Origin: Blumeriella jaapii
Taxonomy: Eukaryota > Ascomycota > Leotiomycetes > Helotiales > Drepanopezizaceae
Reading direction: 5' to 3'
Assembly: GCA_009599575.1 (NCBI GenBank)
Contig: VWND01000002.1
Span: 1,612,001-1,676,000, forward strand
Length of the DNA: 64,000 nucleotides
Shown piece by piece: positions 44,169 to 57,057 of this stretch (positions are counted from its first letter, which is position 1; every line of letters starts with the position of its first letter). Made by a program: the position numbers and the translations under genes. The notes under the pieces are model-generated. The model was not told the DNA's origin. It was given only the letters and a program-made list of their open reading frames with translations, and ran no database searches.

Positions 44169-47100
44169 TTACTTTTTCTTGCCCTTACCGCCCTTTCCCT
44201 TCGTAGCAGGCGGCGTACCGGCCGTTGTTGATACACTAGATGCTCTCGATGCTCTTGAGGATGGAGCGGCCGACGTTGCCTTGGACTTGATGTTGTCGAT
44301 GGCCTTATTCTTCAGAAAGTTAGTAGTGCGTTTACGGTACTGAGGGGATCGTTTACCTTGACACCATTCTTCGACTTCTTCTTCGCAGGCTCAACACCGA
44401 TAAGGCTGTCCTCGTCATTCTCATCGTCCTCGAGATCACGCTTGCCCTTTCCGTTGGTACCATTCTTGGGCGCTGATGCATCCTCGAATTCGCGAGCAAC
44501 GGTTGTTAAAAGAGTGCTGCAGCGTCTGCTGATCTCGACCGGGGTTCTGCTGAGGAAGAACCAATCAAATCGGAATAGAGGGCTGTCGCGAATCTCGTCA
44601 CGAATGCGCTCATAAAGCCCCTCGCTCTCAACACCGTACTTGTCTAGCAACACCAACAAGAACCGATCCTCTTCCTCGGTGTAGACCTTCTTGTTCGTAG
44701 TCGAGACAGAATAGTTGATCTTCAGTTGCTGAAGGGGAACACGGTACTGCTGCATCTTTCGGCGTAACATCTTGCGCTGATGCTCCAGTTTGCGGGTCTT
44801 CTCCTCGCCAGCCTCGATCAAGGCAATGTACTTGCTGTAGTCATGGATCTCGGTATATCGTTGCCAGAATACCTTAGCGTATGCTTTGACCTCCTCGGCA
44901 TTCTTACTATCCACTTCATCGGCAATCGCATCGTAGTCCTTGCGACCGTATTTGGCAGAGCCATTGATGAATTGTTGGAAATCTCTGCGGTTCCACTCTC
45001 CAAATCCTTGCTGCGACAAAATTTGCTTCTCCTCCAGCTCTTCTTCTGTGAGTGGCGTGGCATTGTCGATTTCAGCCTGATCCAAAGCACGCTCTGCTTC
45101 GCGATCTGAGAGCTCATCCTCTGGGCCGTCAGGAATAGGAACTTTGTAATCGTTTATCTTTTTGTGGTACGCAGTTTCGCGGTCGTACAAGTCTCGAAGC
45201 GCGCCAGGAAAGAACTGGTAATCGTGAACGGTGACTTGCTTTGGGGCACGGGGGGCCTTCGGCTTCGTCTCCGCAGTCCGGCCGCCAGTTTGGAGAGCCT
45301 GCTTATAATACTTGTCCATTGAGTAAGACTGCTCTTTGCGCTCACGCTTTGCCGGATTGATCCAGTTCATGCCAATTTCCTTCTTCTTGCTGGTGAAGTC
45401 TTGGCCGTTCCACTCGTATGCAGATTCAGATGTAAATTTTTGTAAGTCGTCGATTCCAAGCTGTTCATACCGAGCATTGAGCTCTGCTGTGCGCTTTTCG
45501 CCGTGCTTCAAGATCTCTTCGATATCATCATCGTTCAATTCGGCTCCCTTGTCGGCAAGGTTTCCGGTAGGGCCATTGGACTGGAACACTTTCTCGGCAC
45601 CATGTTGAATCATATTGAGCAATTCGTCCTTGTTAGCAGCGGCCTTAGCGGCAGTCTGAGCACGACCTTGTTGGATGACAAGTTGGTCAAGACGAAGCTT
45701 TTGAGCAGCTCGTTCCAAGACCTTCTCCTCGATGGCATTCTCTGTTACGAATCTGTAAACAACGACCTGCTTGGTCTGACCAATTCGATGAGCTCGATCC
45801 ATAGCCTGGAGATCTGCTTGGGGATTCCAATCGCTGTCGAAGAGGACAACGATGTCGGCACTAGTTAAGTTGATACCTAGACCACCAGCTCGAGTTGTCA
45901 GGAGGAACACAAATTTTTCGGAACCAGGCTTATTGTAATCATCGATGGCTGCGATACGATCTTCGTGAGCAGTACCTCCGTCAATGCGACAATACTTGAA
46001 GTCTCGGAAGACGCAGTAGTCTTCCAGGATGTCGAGAAGTCTGCTCATTTGAGAAAAAATCAAAACTCTGCTCCCTTGTTTCTTCAGGCGAACGAGAAGT
46101 CTATCGAGCATGACCATCTTTCCAGCATTGGTGATGATATGCTCTTCAGTCGTATATGGAGGTCCAGGCTCAGCGCCTTCGAAGAGGTATGGGTGGTTGC
46201 AGCATTTTCGCAATTGCATGACAATATTCAGCAGGCGTGTCTTGGATTCCCGTTTGCCACCAGCTCCGTTGACTGCGTCGATATCCTTCTCGAGAATCTT
46301 TTTGTACCACTTGACCTGCATGTCAGACATGCCGATGTACAGGTTGATCTCCTTTTTTGGAAGCAAACTCTTCTCCACATCGCTCTTGACACGGCGCAGC
46401 AAGAAGGGTCGCAGAACACGATGAAGTTGTTGAACGACGGTGTCTTGGTCAGCCCCTTGTCCTGAGAACCACTGATCAAAAGCTTCGGCTTCGCCAAAGA
46501 CATCGGGAAGTAGGAAGTTGAGCAAAGCCCACAACTCGTGCAAGTTGTTTTGGAGAGGTGTACCAGTAATCAGAAGTCTGTTTCGAGAATTGAAAAGACG
46601 AATGACCTGAGCCAAGGAGGATTCCTCATTCTTGATACGATGCGCCTCGTCGATGATGATGTATTCCCAAGCGAACTTCTTCAGATGAGACTTCTCGCGA
46701 AGGATCATTTCGTAACTTGTAATGCAGACGTCGAATTTCTCATCAATGAGACGTTCGTTTATGAGGGTATGACGTTCGTCCTTGGCTCCTTGGAGAACCA
46801 AAACGTTCACCTCGGGGGTCCATTTGGCAAACTCTCTCTTCCAGTTGTCAAGCGTGGATTTTGGAACAACGACCAGGTGTGGACCGGTGATGTCCATAAT
46901 GTGTCTCAAATAACCAAGGAAGGAGATTGTCTGCAGAGTCTTTCCAAGACCCATCTCATCGGCCAGGATACCAGAGATACCGTTCTCGTGGAGGGAAATA
47001 AGCCAATTCAATCCGGCAACCTGGTAGTCGCGCATCTCGCCGCCCTTGATGAAGCCTGGTGACTCCCTAAAAACGGTCTCGGCAGAACCTCCAACTTTCT

Positions 47101-47797
47101 CGTCCTTCAGCAACTCTGCGTCTTCCTCTGCCTCTGTTCTTCTACGCTTGTCATTGGCTGCGCCGCCCTTTCTATTCGTGCCCTTTTTCGCCGCCTTCTC
47201 AGCCTCGGCATTCTGTCTGTCGATTTCGACCATGATCTCCTTGATGCGGGGATTGGGGTTAGTCTCGATGAAATGTCTGAAGAGATCAGTGAGACCCAAA
47301 AGGTATCGGAAACGTCTGATAGAATCGTCCTCCTGTTGAATCATTAGTATGGTCCTTACAGAGAACAATTTGGAATGAACGGCCACAGAGACCATTAGTA
47401 ACGATAGTCCCCACAGGCGCAAGTCGTCGTAGTTGGCAAGTAGCCAAGAAGAGGGGAGATTGGTAGTTTACCTTGCTGTCGCTCAAAACATCATGCTTCT
47501 TTCCGAAGACATTTCTTCTTAGTTGTGTTGCTTCAGATCTACGTTTCCTACCATCCACCTCTCCTACGACACTACTGGCGGTTGTGTTGGGATTCGTATC
47601 GGAGTCTTCAGTGTAATCGAGCGTCTCATCTACCTCCTGGAAGGAGAGTTAGTACTCGACCAATGCGCCCAGCTTTCTGAGGAGGCTCCCAAACATACCA
47701 TGGGATCCACAGGCAACTGTCTGATCTCGGAGACGTCAGCCATAGACGTATCCGCATCTGCGCCGCCAGCGCTCGCGCGAGAAGAGCGAGGAGCCAT
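44169..47797 (-). CDS. ISWI chromatin-remodelling ATPase (1,126 aa, 4 exons)
   Basis: Exons 47797-47699, 47636-47472, 47332-44357 and 44309-44169, all phase 0. The protein starts [12 protein letters not shown]. Domain order: an acidic/basic N-terminus, the SNF2 ATPase ([84 protein letters not shown]), an AutoN/NegC-like linker, then HAND, SANT ([20 protein letters not shown]) and SLIDE ([19 protein letters not shown]). This is the nucleosome-spacing ISWI enzyme (the ISW1/ISW2 group; filamentous ascomycetes usually have one). The short last exon codes a Lys/Gly-rich tail ([10 protein letters not shown]). Its 5' end faces the small conserved gene at 48435. Confidence 0.93.
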
Positions 47798-48434
47798 GAT
47801 TGGGTTTGCACGTTGATCCAGCAGCCTGCGTCTATCGGCTCTGGCGGGGGATGTTGTGATGTGTACTTCCTTATCGCGTTAGATGTGGTTGCGCCCAAGA
47901 AAGTGTGTATCGTTGAGGGTGGTATTTAAGGAAGTCGGGAAGGAAAGGGACGAAAAGGGACGAGGTTTGCTACTAGACGCGTCGTGAGGTGGGAGGGAGA
48001 TCTTTATTGAGGAATCTCGCGGCGATATGTTTCTCCGGATAACTATAATCACACTAACCGCCGTAATTAGCGTCACATTACCGGTAATTAAGGCCCCAAT
48101 TAGAGTCGCAAACGTGCCTGCGTCGGAGCAATGAATGCCCGTAGGAATATCGTCACCCCTACTGTACTGTACCTAAGGCCGTTCGTTGCCGTTCCAGAGA
48201 TTTCCAGTTACCTTTGTGCAGAACCTGTATTATCGTTTACCGAGTGACTCTACCGGACTTCAACTACAACCGCTTCAATAGCGAATCCTTTCTTCCAAGT
48301 CCAAGTTCAGGTTCAGGTTCCTTTGATCTGCAGTCTCGGTGACCTTGCTGCCGTGCCCACGTTTTATCACAACACACCGATACGAGATATCAAAGGCATC
48401 CTCGACCACCCTATCCCACGGCCAAACACTCAAA
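47798..48434. other. Divergent promoter region of ISWI and the 48.4-kb gene
   Basis: About 640 bases shared by two divergent genes, including another ACTGTACTGTACC motif at 48160-48173. No separate gene. Confidence 0.5.
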
Positions 48435-49235
48435 ATGGACTCTATGAGAAGTCTGAACTCGTCTCTCCCAGGAACTGGAACATCTGCCAAACACGACGAT
48501 CCTCCACAACTGCTTGCCGCTTTCAAAGCCGCCGCTTTGTCTGTGACGAACCTATACAAGAGTGCCGCTGCCGATCAGGGAAGGGCCCGGACCGAAGGTT
48601 ATCAAGATGCGCTGGATGAGCTCCTGTCATTCTTAGACAAGGAGGATATCGGTCTGAGTGACGGAGAAGGGTGGAGGATTCGGAGATGGGCGACGGAGAG
48701 ATTAGATGGGGGCAGAACCCCGATCTTGGAAAGTGACGACGAGACTTCGGACAAGGACAAAACAACAGATCGAGGGTCATCGCCTGTTCTGCAAAGGGCC
48801 CAAAGCGCTCGAGCTCCAGCGTCGAATATACCTACAACAAGGACGGCATCTCCAGCACGAACCGGAGTGGCCCCTGCCGCAGCAAACAACATGGAATCTG
48901 CTTCGACTGTGAACTTCATGCCTCCACAAGCTACCTTCACTTTTCGTTCTTCACAACAGTGTCCACCAGATGCGGATGTCATTCTATCAGATCTCGACCT
49001 GTCAGACAATTCCCGTGTTCCTGATGCCACCCGGCAGTCACGTACCAGACACCACGCTCGCACTGGGACAAGGCCCACAACCACCGCGATAGGAAGAGGC
49101 GCTGGTCAGAAGCGAAAAATCAACTTTGGAGAATTCTTCGACATTGGGAACTTGGGTCAGGGACGGGATAGGGATAGGGATATCTCAGGAAGTGGGGGTG
49201 GAGTGGGAGGGGGAAAGCGTAGCCGACTCGCCTAG
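48435..49235 (+). CDS. Conserved small fungal protein, possibly DUF4588-like (266 aa)
   Basis: Intronless; the start is set at 48435 (MDSMRSLNSSLPG), where the sequence becomes family-like. Residues ~20-85 form an ordered helical region (LLAAFKAAALSVTNLYKSA, GYQDALDELLSFLDKED, GWRIRRWATERLDG) that I recall as conserved across Pezizomycotina. It may belong with DUF4588, the family of the stress-linked human protein HAPSTR1/C16orf72, but that link is uncertain. The remainder is Ser/Thr/Arg-rich and disordered, ending in a likely nuclear signal (GQKRKINFGEFFDIG ... GGGKRSRLA). Confidence 0.65.
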   Translation: MDSMRSLNSSLPGTGTSAKHDDPPQLLAAFKAAALSVTNLYKSAAADQGRARTEGYQDALDELLSFLDKEDIGLSDGEGWRIRRWATERLDGGRTPILESDDETSDKDKTTDRGSSPVLQRAQSARAPASNIPTTRTASPARTGVAPAAANNMESASTVNFMPPQATFTFRSSQQCPPDADVILSDLDLSDNSRVPDATRQSRTRHHARTGTRPTTTAIGRGAGQKRKINFGEFFDIGNLGQGRDRDRDISGSGGGVGGGKRSRLA

Positions 49236-51631
49236 GTTCTCAGCGCGTATAAGGAACATCAGGATATGGAGGAGGCACTGAAGAGGAAAGCGAGTCAAGA
49301 TCACGAGCTGAATGTACCAGTCTTCAGCGTAACAGCGAGACGTGGATTTTGGGGATGAGGAATAGGTGAGATGAGACAGGTTGTGCTTGAATGTCCCAAG
49401 CGTTAGGGGCTACAGACTCATATGGGAATTCTTGAACCGTCCAATACTCATGATGTTCGTTGTGGGCATTTTTATGAGCTGGCGATTTTGACACGATAAC
49501 GATACGTTTGGATGGAGAGGGGTTGGGGGACAGAATAGAATTATACCTAGACGATGACATCTGCATGTATGGCCTTAGGGCGCTGCGCACCTTTGTCGGG
49601 TACCTATGGTAGCAGTGTACTTTGCAAGAGATCTAATCTGGACTTGTTTTACTGATGTTCATTGTACTCAGGTAGTCCAGACTAGGTAGTCATGCCTATG
49701 TTTACGTTTCTCTGGTGCTGTGCTTGTTCTTATGCAATGGTCTGGGTGAAGTCACGATCATCGTTTGCCCTATCCTGTACTGCACAAATGTTTCTATTCC
49801 TGGTAATACACCGTGGCTTGTACCAGGGCAAGTCTCCCTCGAAGCCCCATTGGTTCTCACTTCTCTTTACGCAGCACGGTAGTTCTGTATGTTGGGTTGA
49901 ATGAATGACTTTGAACCAAAACGGAAGTGCCTGCCCCCGAGAGAATTCCTTTTACAAATATCTACTCTACTATGGGTTTCTTTCAACTATTGTTAAACTC
50001 AGAAGAAAGCTCATCATTTCATCATTTTAACTGGTCTATTGTAAGCCCACCAAAATCCCTCTTTCCTAAACCGTATATCGGCATCTAGGGTGGAACCAGT
50101 TTCCAAAGCTCAAAGTGATGATCTCCTCTCACTGGAAGAAAATTCCCAGCACCCCCGACTCAGTAGTTCGTTCTCTTTTCTTCATTTGTTCCTCCGCAAA
50201 AACGCTTTTCTCGAGATTTGAAGCAGTGAGTGCTGAGAAACTCCAGCTCTCAAGTTCCGGTACAGCGGAAGGCGTTCCTCTTTCTTAGTGATCAGTTAGG
50301 AAGTTCTTGATTAGAATGGCTTTGAATTGTCCATATGAAATCGACTCGGTATCTTCTTTCCAATTCTTTGCTTCAGAGTGTACGAGCGTTCAAGCTCGCT
50401 TCCAAAGCCAGATAATTTTGGGCTGAGTAGATGACTATGAACCGAAATGAAAAAGCTTCTGTACGTCTCAAGTTAATGTTGGCATCATAAACTGGGTTGA
50501 GACCTCCTTTCTATGAGAGAAATCAGCTTGACTGGATGCGTCCGGAAGATCGGTGGCCAAGTCGAGTTCGCCGGGGTTATGGTCTTAGAAGGCTTATTTC
50601 CCTTGCGGGCGATACAAGTTGATGAAGTCTTCAACTTTGGTGGTCATGCCAGGCAGAATAATTCAATTCAAATCGAGCTTACTGTCTTTTCACTGCCGAA
50701 GTGGCCACGAAGAATCCGAATCCCTGGCATATGGATCTCCAAAGACAGTCGATTGAGGTCAAGTAAACGACTTTGAACCGAAACGGAAGTGCTTTGATAA
50801 GTCAAATTGCACGTTCCGAGTCGATTACGGATTGAGTAAACGACTTTGAACGGAAATGAGAATGCCTTGGTAAGTCTATTTTGTATGCTCTATGTCAAAG
50901 TCAGATCGAGTAAATGACTGTGACCCGAAATGGAAGTGCTTTTACATGTCACGTGATTCGTCGCCCGATAGACCAGTGATCAGAGTGCGGCGGCGTTCTA
51001 GTTCTATAAGTTGGATTGATTGAATGAATTTGGAGCGAAATCAACAGTGGAAACATGCTGTTCCCGAAAGGAAAAGAAACGTCATTCATTTCTATCTATC
51101 ATTTTGGGCTGCGTCCTTTCCAAGGTCCCACACGCAACGGTCTATTGAAAGTCGTTCCCCTGCCTCGCAAAGAGGCACGCAACAAACGAAAAAAGCAAGA
51201 CTTGGATGTAGATGACGCTGGCGCAATGCATATGCTGGTCGCAAAGATGAACAAAAGCCTCTATGATATGTAGTGTGAGTGAAGGCCATGGTGATGGGTC
51301 CCGAGAGCTCCATGATACGAAAGCTGCTATGTATAGAGGAGGAAACCAGACACAGTCATGGCACTGGTTCCCTAGTCTTCGAAGCACCGATGGTCCGGAT
51401 CAAACATGACGAATCAAAGAAAACATTCGGGCCAAGAGAGGATAGAGCACATAGTGAAGGAGTGCAGATGTCCACAAAGATATCGAGATCGTAAGTCGCA
51501 GGCGAGGCCTAGAAGCATATGTAGACCACCACCTGGAGTGTCGAGAGAAAGCGACTCATCGGCCCCGACCGTGGAACGTGCTGAAGGTTAGGTTAGTTAA
51601 GAATGACTAGAGATCAAGACAGAAAAGCTGC
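49236..51631. other. Gene-poor, repeat-bearing interval
   Basis: About 2.4 kb without a supported gene. It carries the ~74-bp repeat family described separately (49898-51050). Confidence 0.55.
49898..51050 (+). repeat. Family of diverged ~74-bp direct repeats
   Basis: A core close to GAGTAAACGACTTTGAACCG followed by AAACGGAAGTGCTTTGATAAGTC recurs at about 49898, 50425, 50760, 50834, 50908 and 51018. The three central copies are spaced 73-74 bp. The flanks also align (for example CAAAGTCAGATCGAG before the 50908 copy and CCAAAGCCAGAT before the 50425 copy). Identity falls off toward the outer copies. No open frame runs through it and 74 is not a multiple of three, so it is not coding. Confidence 0.8.
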
Positions 51632-53188
51632 CTAGAAGGGAACGTACACTTCGTCCTCCTCATCCTCATCCTCGTCTTCCTCGTTCTTCAAGCGGGCGAA
51701 ACGGTTGGTGTTGTTCTCCTGGCTGTATGGTTGCATACGGGGAGGTGCAATCGCACCAAAGACGGAGTTGTTCTCACCACCACGTTCTAGCAGATCAGTA
51801 TCCAGTTCCTGCCTAGAAGTGGGAATGAACTCACGAGCACTACCATGCAAATAGTCTCCGTGACGAACGCCGCCGATTTGTCGGAGAGGTCCCAGCATGT
51901 TGCTGCTGGGTCCTTGGGGGTTGCGCCACGATCCCTCCAATCTGTTGTTCGCACCCATGTTGCTGTTGCCGTGGTGACTTGGGCGAGGGTGGTTTTGGAT
52001 ACTTTGCAGAGGAGAACCAGCAATGGTCGCCTGGGCAGGGGAAGGGGAGGAGGCAAGGGCCCCAAAAGCACGGCGGTACCACGCGGGTACGCCGTGGTTG
52101 AGGCCCAACGACATCTGAGTAGCCTTATCCGTAGGCATCTCATGCTTATATTTGCAGCCCATCTGAGTGAACGCACAGACACCCTCATGAATCCACTTGT
52201 CGCAGTAGATTTTCTCTCTACGGGGAGGTGAGGCCATGGAAATGGCGTTGGATGACTGGACGATAGAATCGATCTGCTGCTGCTACCTCGTTAGCAGAGC
52301 CCTGCGATAACACATCGGTGCTGCAGCGTGTGCTATTTTGGCGTGCACTTACTTGTAATTGCATATCACTAGGACGAGTAAATCCCGGGAGGTTGCGCAC
52401 AACCTGTAATCACTTATCAGTATATTGCTGTAGAGCATACGAATGATAGTGGTACTTACTTCGACTGGGACCATCGGCTCGCCAATGCGCATGTTTGGTG
52501 GCTGTTGCTGAGGAGCTGGGACGATGATCAAGCCTTGGCTACCTTGAGTGGGAGGGATGTTGGCCATATTCGAGAAATGAATCAACTCATCTGCGGGGAC
52601 AAGTCGGGTGATGGAGCCATCTTCTCGGCGGTAACCATATGCATAGGCCACACTCAACTGCTGGTCTGTAGGCCAGGCTGCTCCTGGCGAGACGTTGCTG
52701 AGAGGGATACTATTCCCTTGGATCTGATTACCGCCGCGGCTTGCTTGAAGCTGAGGACCAGGAGGAAAGGAGCTACTCAGCAGCGGATCGTTTGGGTTGT
52801 ACGATGCACTGCGAGAAGGCCCCATGAACTGACCTGATCGATCATTGGTAGGGCGCCAGTTTTCGTTGGTGGTATTACTGCGGTAGTATCGACTGTTCCG
52901 AGTAATGTTATTGTTACCAGCGTTGTTATTACTGCGACCAATATTGCCGTTTCCTCCATTTGTGCCGTTACCACCGGTGTTGCCGCCACCGTTGCGGGAG
53001 CCAGTGAAGTTCGACATTTCTTCGTTTGTGAGTGACGAAGAGCGAGATCGACCTCTATCATCGTGCACAGTTAGTGGACCGGTCATTTCAGTATCCATTG
53101 CAGTAGCATCGCACTCGACTCGATCAGAGAAAGAGGGTTCGACTGGAGCCACTGAAGCCAGTATTGTCTTTGCGTTATTGGTTGACAT
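51632..53188 (-). CDS. CCCH zinc-finger protein (476 aa, 3 exons)
   Basis: Exons 53188-52460, 52403-52353 and 52282-51632, all phase 0; the middle exon codes only 17 residues. The start MSTNNAKTIL at 53188 follows an A-rich context; the frame extends upstream to 53617, but that part is Leu/Phe/Cys-rich leader. The N-terminal half is low-complexity Asn/Gly/Ser, then Gln/Pro-rich (APQQQPPNMRIGEP). The single zinc finger is CDKWIHEGVCAFTQMGCKYKH (C-x8-C-x6-C-x3-H), of the RNA-binding type, preceded by PPRREKIY. The C-terminus ends in an acidic run (EEDEDEDEEDEVYVPF). The family is known in filamentous fungi without a settled role; RNA binding is inferred from the finger. Confidence 0.8.
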
Positions 53189-53863
53189 GGTGCTACGGTG
53201 TTGGAAGGAAGAGGATGTGGAAAGAAAGATGAAGATGTAGAGATAAAGAAGAAGGAAGTTGGTACGAACAGTGTATCTATACAATCTCTGAAAGACTGTA
53301 TAGAGGAAACCAGGAAGAGGGACTGTTTGTAACAAATTCGATGTTAGCCAAGCCTGGCCTAAGGACAGGGGAGTGAAGATGCTGTCAAACATACACCTGG
53401 AAACACAGATTTGAAATCCGTAGCTTATGTATAATCTTCTATACTTCCAGCACAGTGACTTCTCCGTTTGCTGGGAGCAAAAAAAGTTGGTGGATGCGGG
53501 TTCTTGCAGCTTTCGACGGGCTTCTGCACGTGATACATTAGCATCGCACAAAGACAAACGGCGGCAGGCAGGTAAGAAAGCAAGCATACCGTGGCAAAGG
53601 AAATTCGTGTCTAACAAGTCCTGGTTCTAGGAGAATCTTAGTGAAGTATCTGGTAAGCTTCAATATCCAGAAAGAAGAAAGTGTTCTTGGGTAACACGGG
53701 CTCATAGATCGAAATACAAGAACCATATTTATGACTCAGCAGGTTTTGGAAACAAAACTTCTGAAGATAGCAATATTCGAAAGCCGAACTTCTGATAAAG
53801 CCATCGGCTGCAAGCAGATCAAACGGGAGAAGGTATCAAGACATACCTTGTGTATAGTTCGAA

Positions 53864-54057
53864 GGCTTCTGTGGTGAAAGGCTTCTGTGGTCGGAGGCTT
53901 GTACAATCGAAGGCTTCTGTGAGCGAAGCCTTGTACGGTCGGAGGCTTGTGCGGTCGGCGGCTTGTGCGGTCGGCGGCTTGTATGATAGAGGAAGGGAAG
54001 TGAGATCGAATGCTTCTGCAGTCAAGGGCTGTGTGATTGAAGGTTTGTATGATAGAA
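53864..54057. repeat. 16-bp minisatellite
   Basis: Eight contiguous 16-base units from 53864 to 53991, consensus GGCTTGTGCGGTCGGA with variants such as GGCTTCTGTGGTCGGA, followed after a short gap by about three weaker units (54011-54057). The period is exact over all eight units. Confidence 0.9.
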
Positions 54058-54246
54058 GAAGGGATGAATGACAGGAGAACGGATATGAGATCGAGGATGT
54101 TGGAAGGTCGAGGGTGTATGTGGTAGAGGAAGTTGAGCGGGAAGAAGATTTAGAGGGGGGGGTTTATTTGTAAACAAGCGTTGGTGGGGCCTGCCTTCTC
54201 GAGATCACGCTAGGCTCGAAAGAGACGAGCTTTTCCGATCCAATGG

Positions 54247-54284
54247 CTTAGATTCACTCCACAGGCTTAGATTCACTCCACAGG
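54247..54284. repeat. 19-bp tandem duplication
   Basis: CTTAGATTCACTCCACAGG occurs twice in perfect tandem. Confidence 0.95.
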
Positions 54285-54890
54285 CTTTGGCGAAGACGCC
54301 ATAAAGCAGGCCCATGAATGTAGCCGTTCACAGCAGAATAAACATATGGACGGCAAGATTTTGATCCCAACAGGCAACTATTGCGGATTGTAATTGACAG
54401 GTCCTTGATTCACTACCCGCCCTGAACCCTGACTATGTCTTGTCTTGCCACGTTACCAAGATACACAATAAGCAGAAACGAGACTGTGATCTTTCGATTC
54501 GTTACGATAGCAGCTGTGAAAATCATAGAACATAAGATTATAAACAGAGCCGTTTATTAAATGATAAACACAAGATGTTTCTTGCGTTAGATGAGCAATT
54601 ATTGCTAATTTTAATAATCAAATGCTTTATTTACTACCCGCATAAGTTTCTGGCAACAACTTGTATTCCCAAGTTGTTTTATTAAGTGGAAATTAACAGA
54701 TACGAGATATTACGAAACCGTAGCATTATCTGATACAATATGGATTAAAACTTTGTATCGGACTTCTTTTACAAAGTTTCACTTTTGCTTCTGAATTAGA
54801 AACGTCGTGGACCGCACTTATAGTACCGAAAGGAAGCATGCTTGTTAGCACGTCTGATGATACGTGATGAAAGCGTAAGAAAAACAGCTA

Positions 54891-54938
54891 TCTGCTGACC
54901 AGATCTTCTGCTGACCAGATCTTCTGCTGACCAGATCT
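54891..54938. repeat. 16-bp perfect tandem triplication
   Basis: TCTGCTGACCAGATCT three times without a mismatch. Same period as the nearby minisatellite but unrelated in sequence. Confidence 0.95.
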
Positions 54939-57057
54939 TTGTGAACCGTACGTAGCAAGAATAGAAATGTTAAAAAGTCAGCTGTGTAATTTCATTACGC
55001 AGAGCAATACTTGGCTGCAAAGGACGAACATTTATGGATACAATTCAAAAATCATTCCAACTCGGGAAGAGTTCGGCATTCACCCGCCTTCATAGCACTG
55101 CCTTGGTAGACTTGTCCTTTCTCACTTGGGATAAACAAAGGGATTTTGGCTGAGGAAGACTCTAGGTTAGTTCTAGAGCTAGCTATACCTCAATTTTTGG
55201 TTGTGGTGCCACTAGGCTGTGCGTGTACAAGGAAGCAAAAATCCGTAAACATCCTGAAGACTGCTGCACAGTATCAACAAACTGAATTGATTATCCTCTC
55301 GTGCCATCATCTTATTGTATCATCAAAGTGTATTTGGTCCCCTGTCCTGGCCACTGAACACACCCCTAGCGAACAGCAGGAATAACTAGCCAAATCGATG
55401 ATTGACCGGGCTTTTTTGTGATCAAAAGGAGGCCTGTAATTGTACATAGAGTACATGAAACGAATCGAAGCAGCAGAAGCAGAAGCAAAAAGCAATGTCA
55501 AGGATGATAGATCCAAAATCCCAAGAAGTGTTGATTCAGGGGCGCATCTAATCTTGTACCTTGAGCTAGAAGGTTGGCACCACCGGATCAAATTGAGACG
55601 AAATAACGAGATTCGAGCCGCTGGATTGGCAATTACTTCTGGTGACTACACAGAATTTGCCCTTTCCAGGATGGTCTTGAAGACATGGCACAATGTCCAA
55701 ATGTTGCCTGACGTAATCCGCGCGAAAAACATCATACACTTACAAAACAAGCCTGATCTGGGTACGCATTGCAATGGGAGATCCAGGAAGCAAGAAAATA
55801 GAAAAACACCATGCTATGAATCACTGTTGCAACAACATCTCGCCCCCTTCTGTACGCAGGTACGTACTGTAGGTATGGTGGGATAGCCAGTTCTTTACGT
55901 ACCTAGGCAGGCATTCACACGTGTGGCTCTACCTACCCATTACTGGTTACAGGGAGACAAGCTCAATAAGCAGTGAAGTGAAAAATCGGATCGGTTTCGA
56001 GTCTGAGTCCATGCGGCCTGCTTTTGATTGTTAACGGGAAAGGGAGGATTCGTGTCTCGGGTGATGAGGTCAATCAAGGATCGGTCAGGAGGAAGGACCG
56101 AGCTTGGCGGCTGGGACCTGATTAGATAAGTGCAGCAAGTCACAACTTTATTTCAACTACAAATCCGAGCATTTCCAATCCACGGCACGGAATATACATT
56201 ATCATTCTTTCATATCGACTGCAAACAGAACGCTTCAGCTTTTCATTAGAGGGGAACGATAGACGCTAAAACCGGTCGTATCGAGGCACCTCTAGTCAAC
56301 CCTGCCACGACTTGCTTCTATCATCGGCGGCCGCGGCGGCCCTCTCCGATGGAACTGTCACCTTATTTCCAAAAACACGTGTCCACGTCGTCTAAGTATT
56401 GAAAACCCGTTAACGCCATTGAGTCAGCGAGTAGAGGTCAGGACTGGAGAAGTGCGTCGCAACGTCCAACGACGGAGGTGAAGCCTGGAAGGACGATGGT
56501 CAGGCTGGAGGGGAAATGTTCGGATTAGGTTGAGTAGTAGCGGAAGATCTTCATCTACCTACACAATTCGCAATACAGAGACGTGCTTTCTGCAACATTG
56601 CCCTTCATGGACCATCCACTTATCCTATTAGTAGTACGGATGAGATTGGGCGGGCGGCTTTATCTAATAAAGTAGAGTGGCAATAAAAGCGCCTTGCTTA
56701 GGGGGCAGCTTGATTTCACCAAAACGAGACAGCCACAACAACTTCAAAGCCAGTAATGAGATCTCGTCAGACAGGAGGGATGTAAAATGGGGGATTTGAT
56801 TTCTCGAAGCTGCGCACCATCTCAATGTCTCTTCCCTAATGAATCCGAGAATGCCTGGATATCGACCTGTCCGCAGAATATGCTTCGACCAGCTTGCCAA
56901 CCAACGCCATGCAGGAAAGCAAACTGTTTTATCTCCTCTCTTCCGCGGCCAACCCACGAGCCATGTGAAATACATTTTTGAAGTAGCGAGGACGAAGGAA
57001 AGAAAATACTGTACATGAGAATATGGAAGCTGTAATCAAGAAAAAGGTATGAGCTTC

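Larger units (their letters stand above)
53189..57057. other. Gene-poor, AT-rich interval
   Basis: Nearly 3.9 kb without a convincing gene. A plus frame at 55440-55886 (148 codons, with a Glu/Ala-rich start) is the longest and has no known similarity. It includes three tandem-repeat patches listed separately and an AT-rich core at 54530-54800. Confidence 0.5.

Noticed and set aside
53189..53617. N-terminal extension of the CCCH protein
   Set aside because: Leu/Phe/Cys-rich sequence typical of translated leader DNA; the ATG at 53188 starts the low-complexity Asn/Ser protein cleanly.
53819..54071. Small frames over the 53.9-kb repeats
   Set aside because: The 16-bp period is not a multiple of three, so the frames are accidental.
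54891..54938. Possible CRISPR-like array
   Set aside because: Units are directly adjacent without spacers, in a eukaryotic genome.
55440..55886. 148-codon plus frame
   Set aside because: Longest frame in an AT-rich gap but without recognisable motif, neighbours or splice support; not enough to call a gene.
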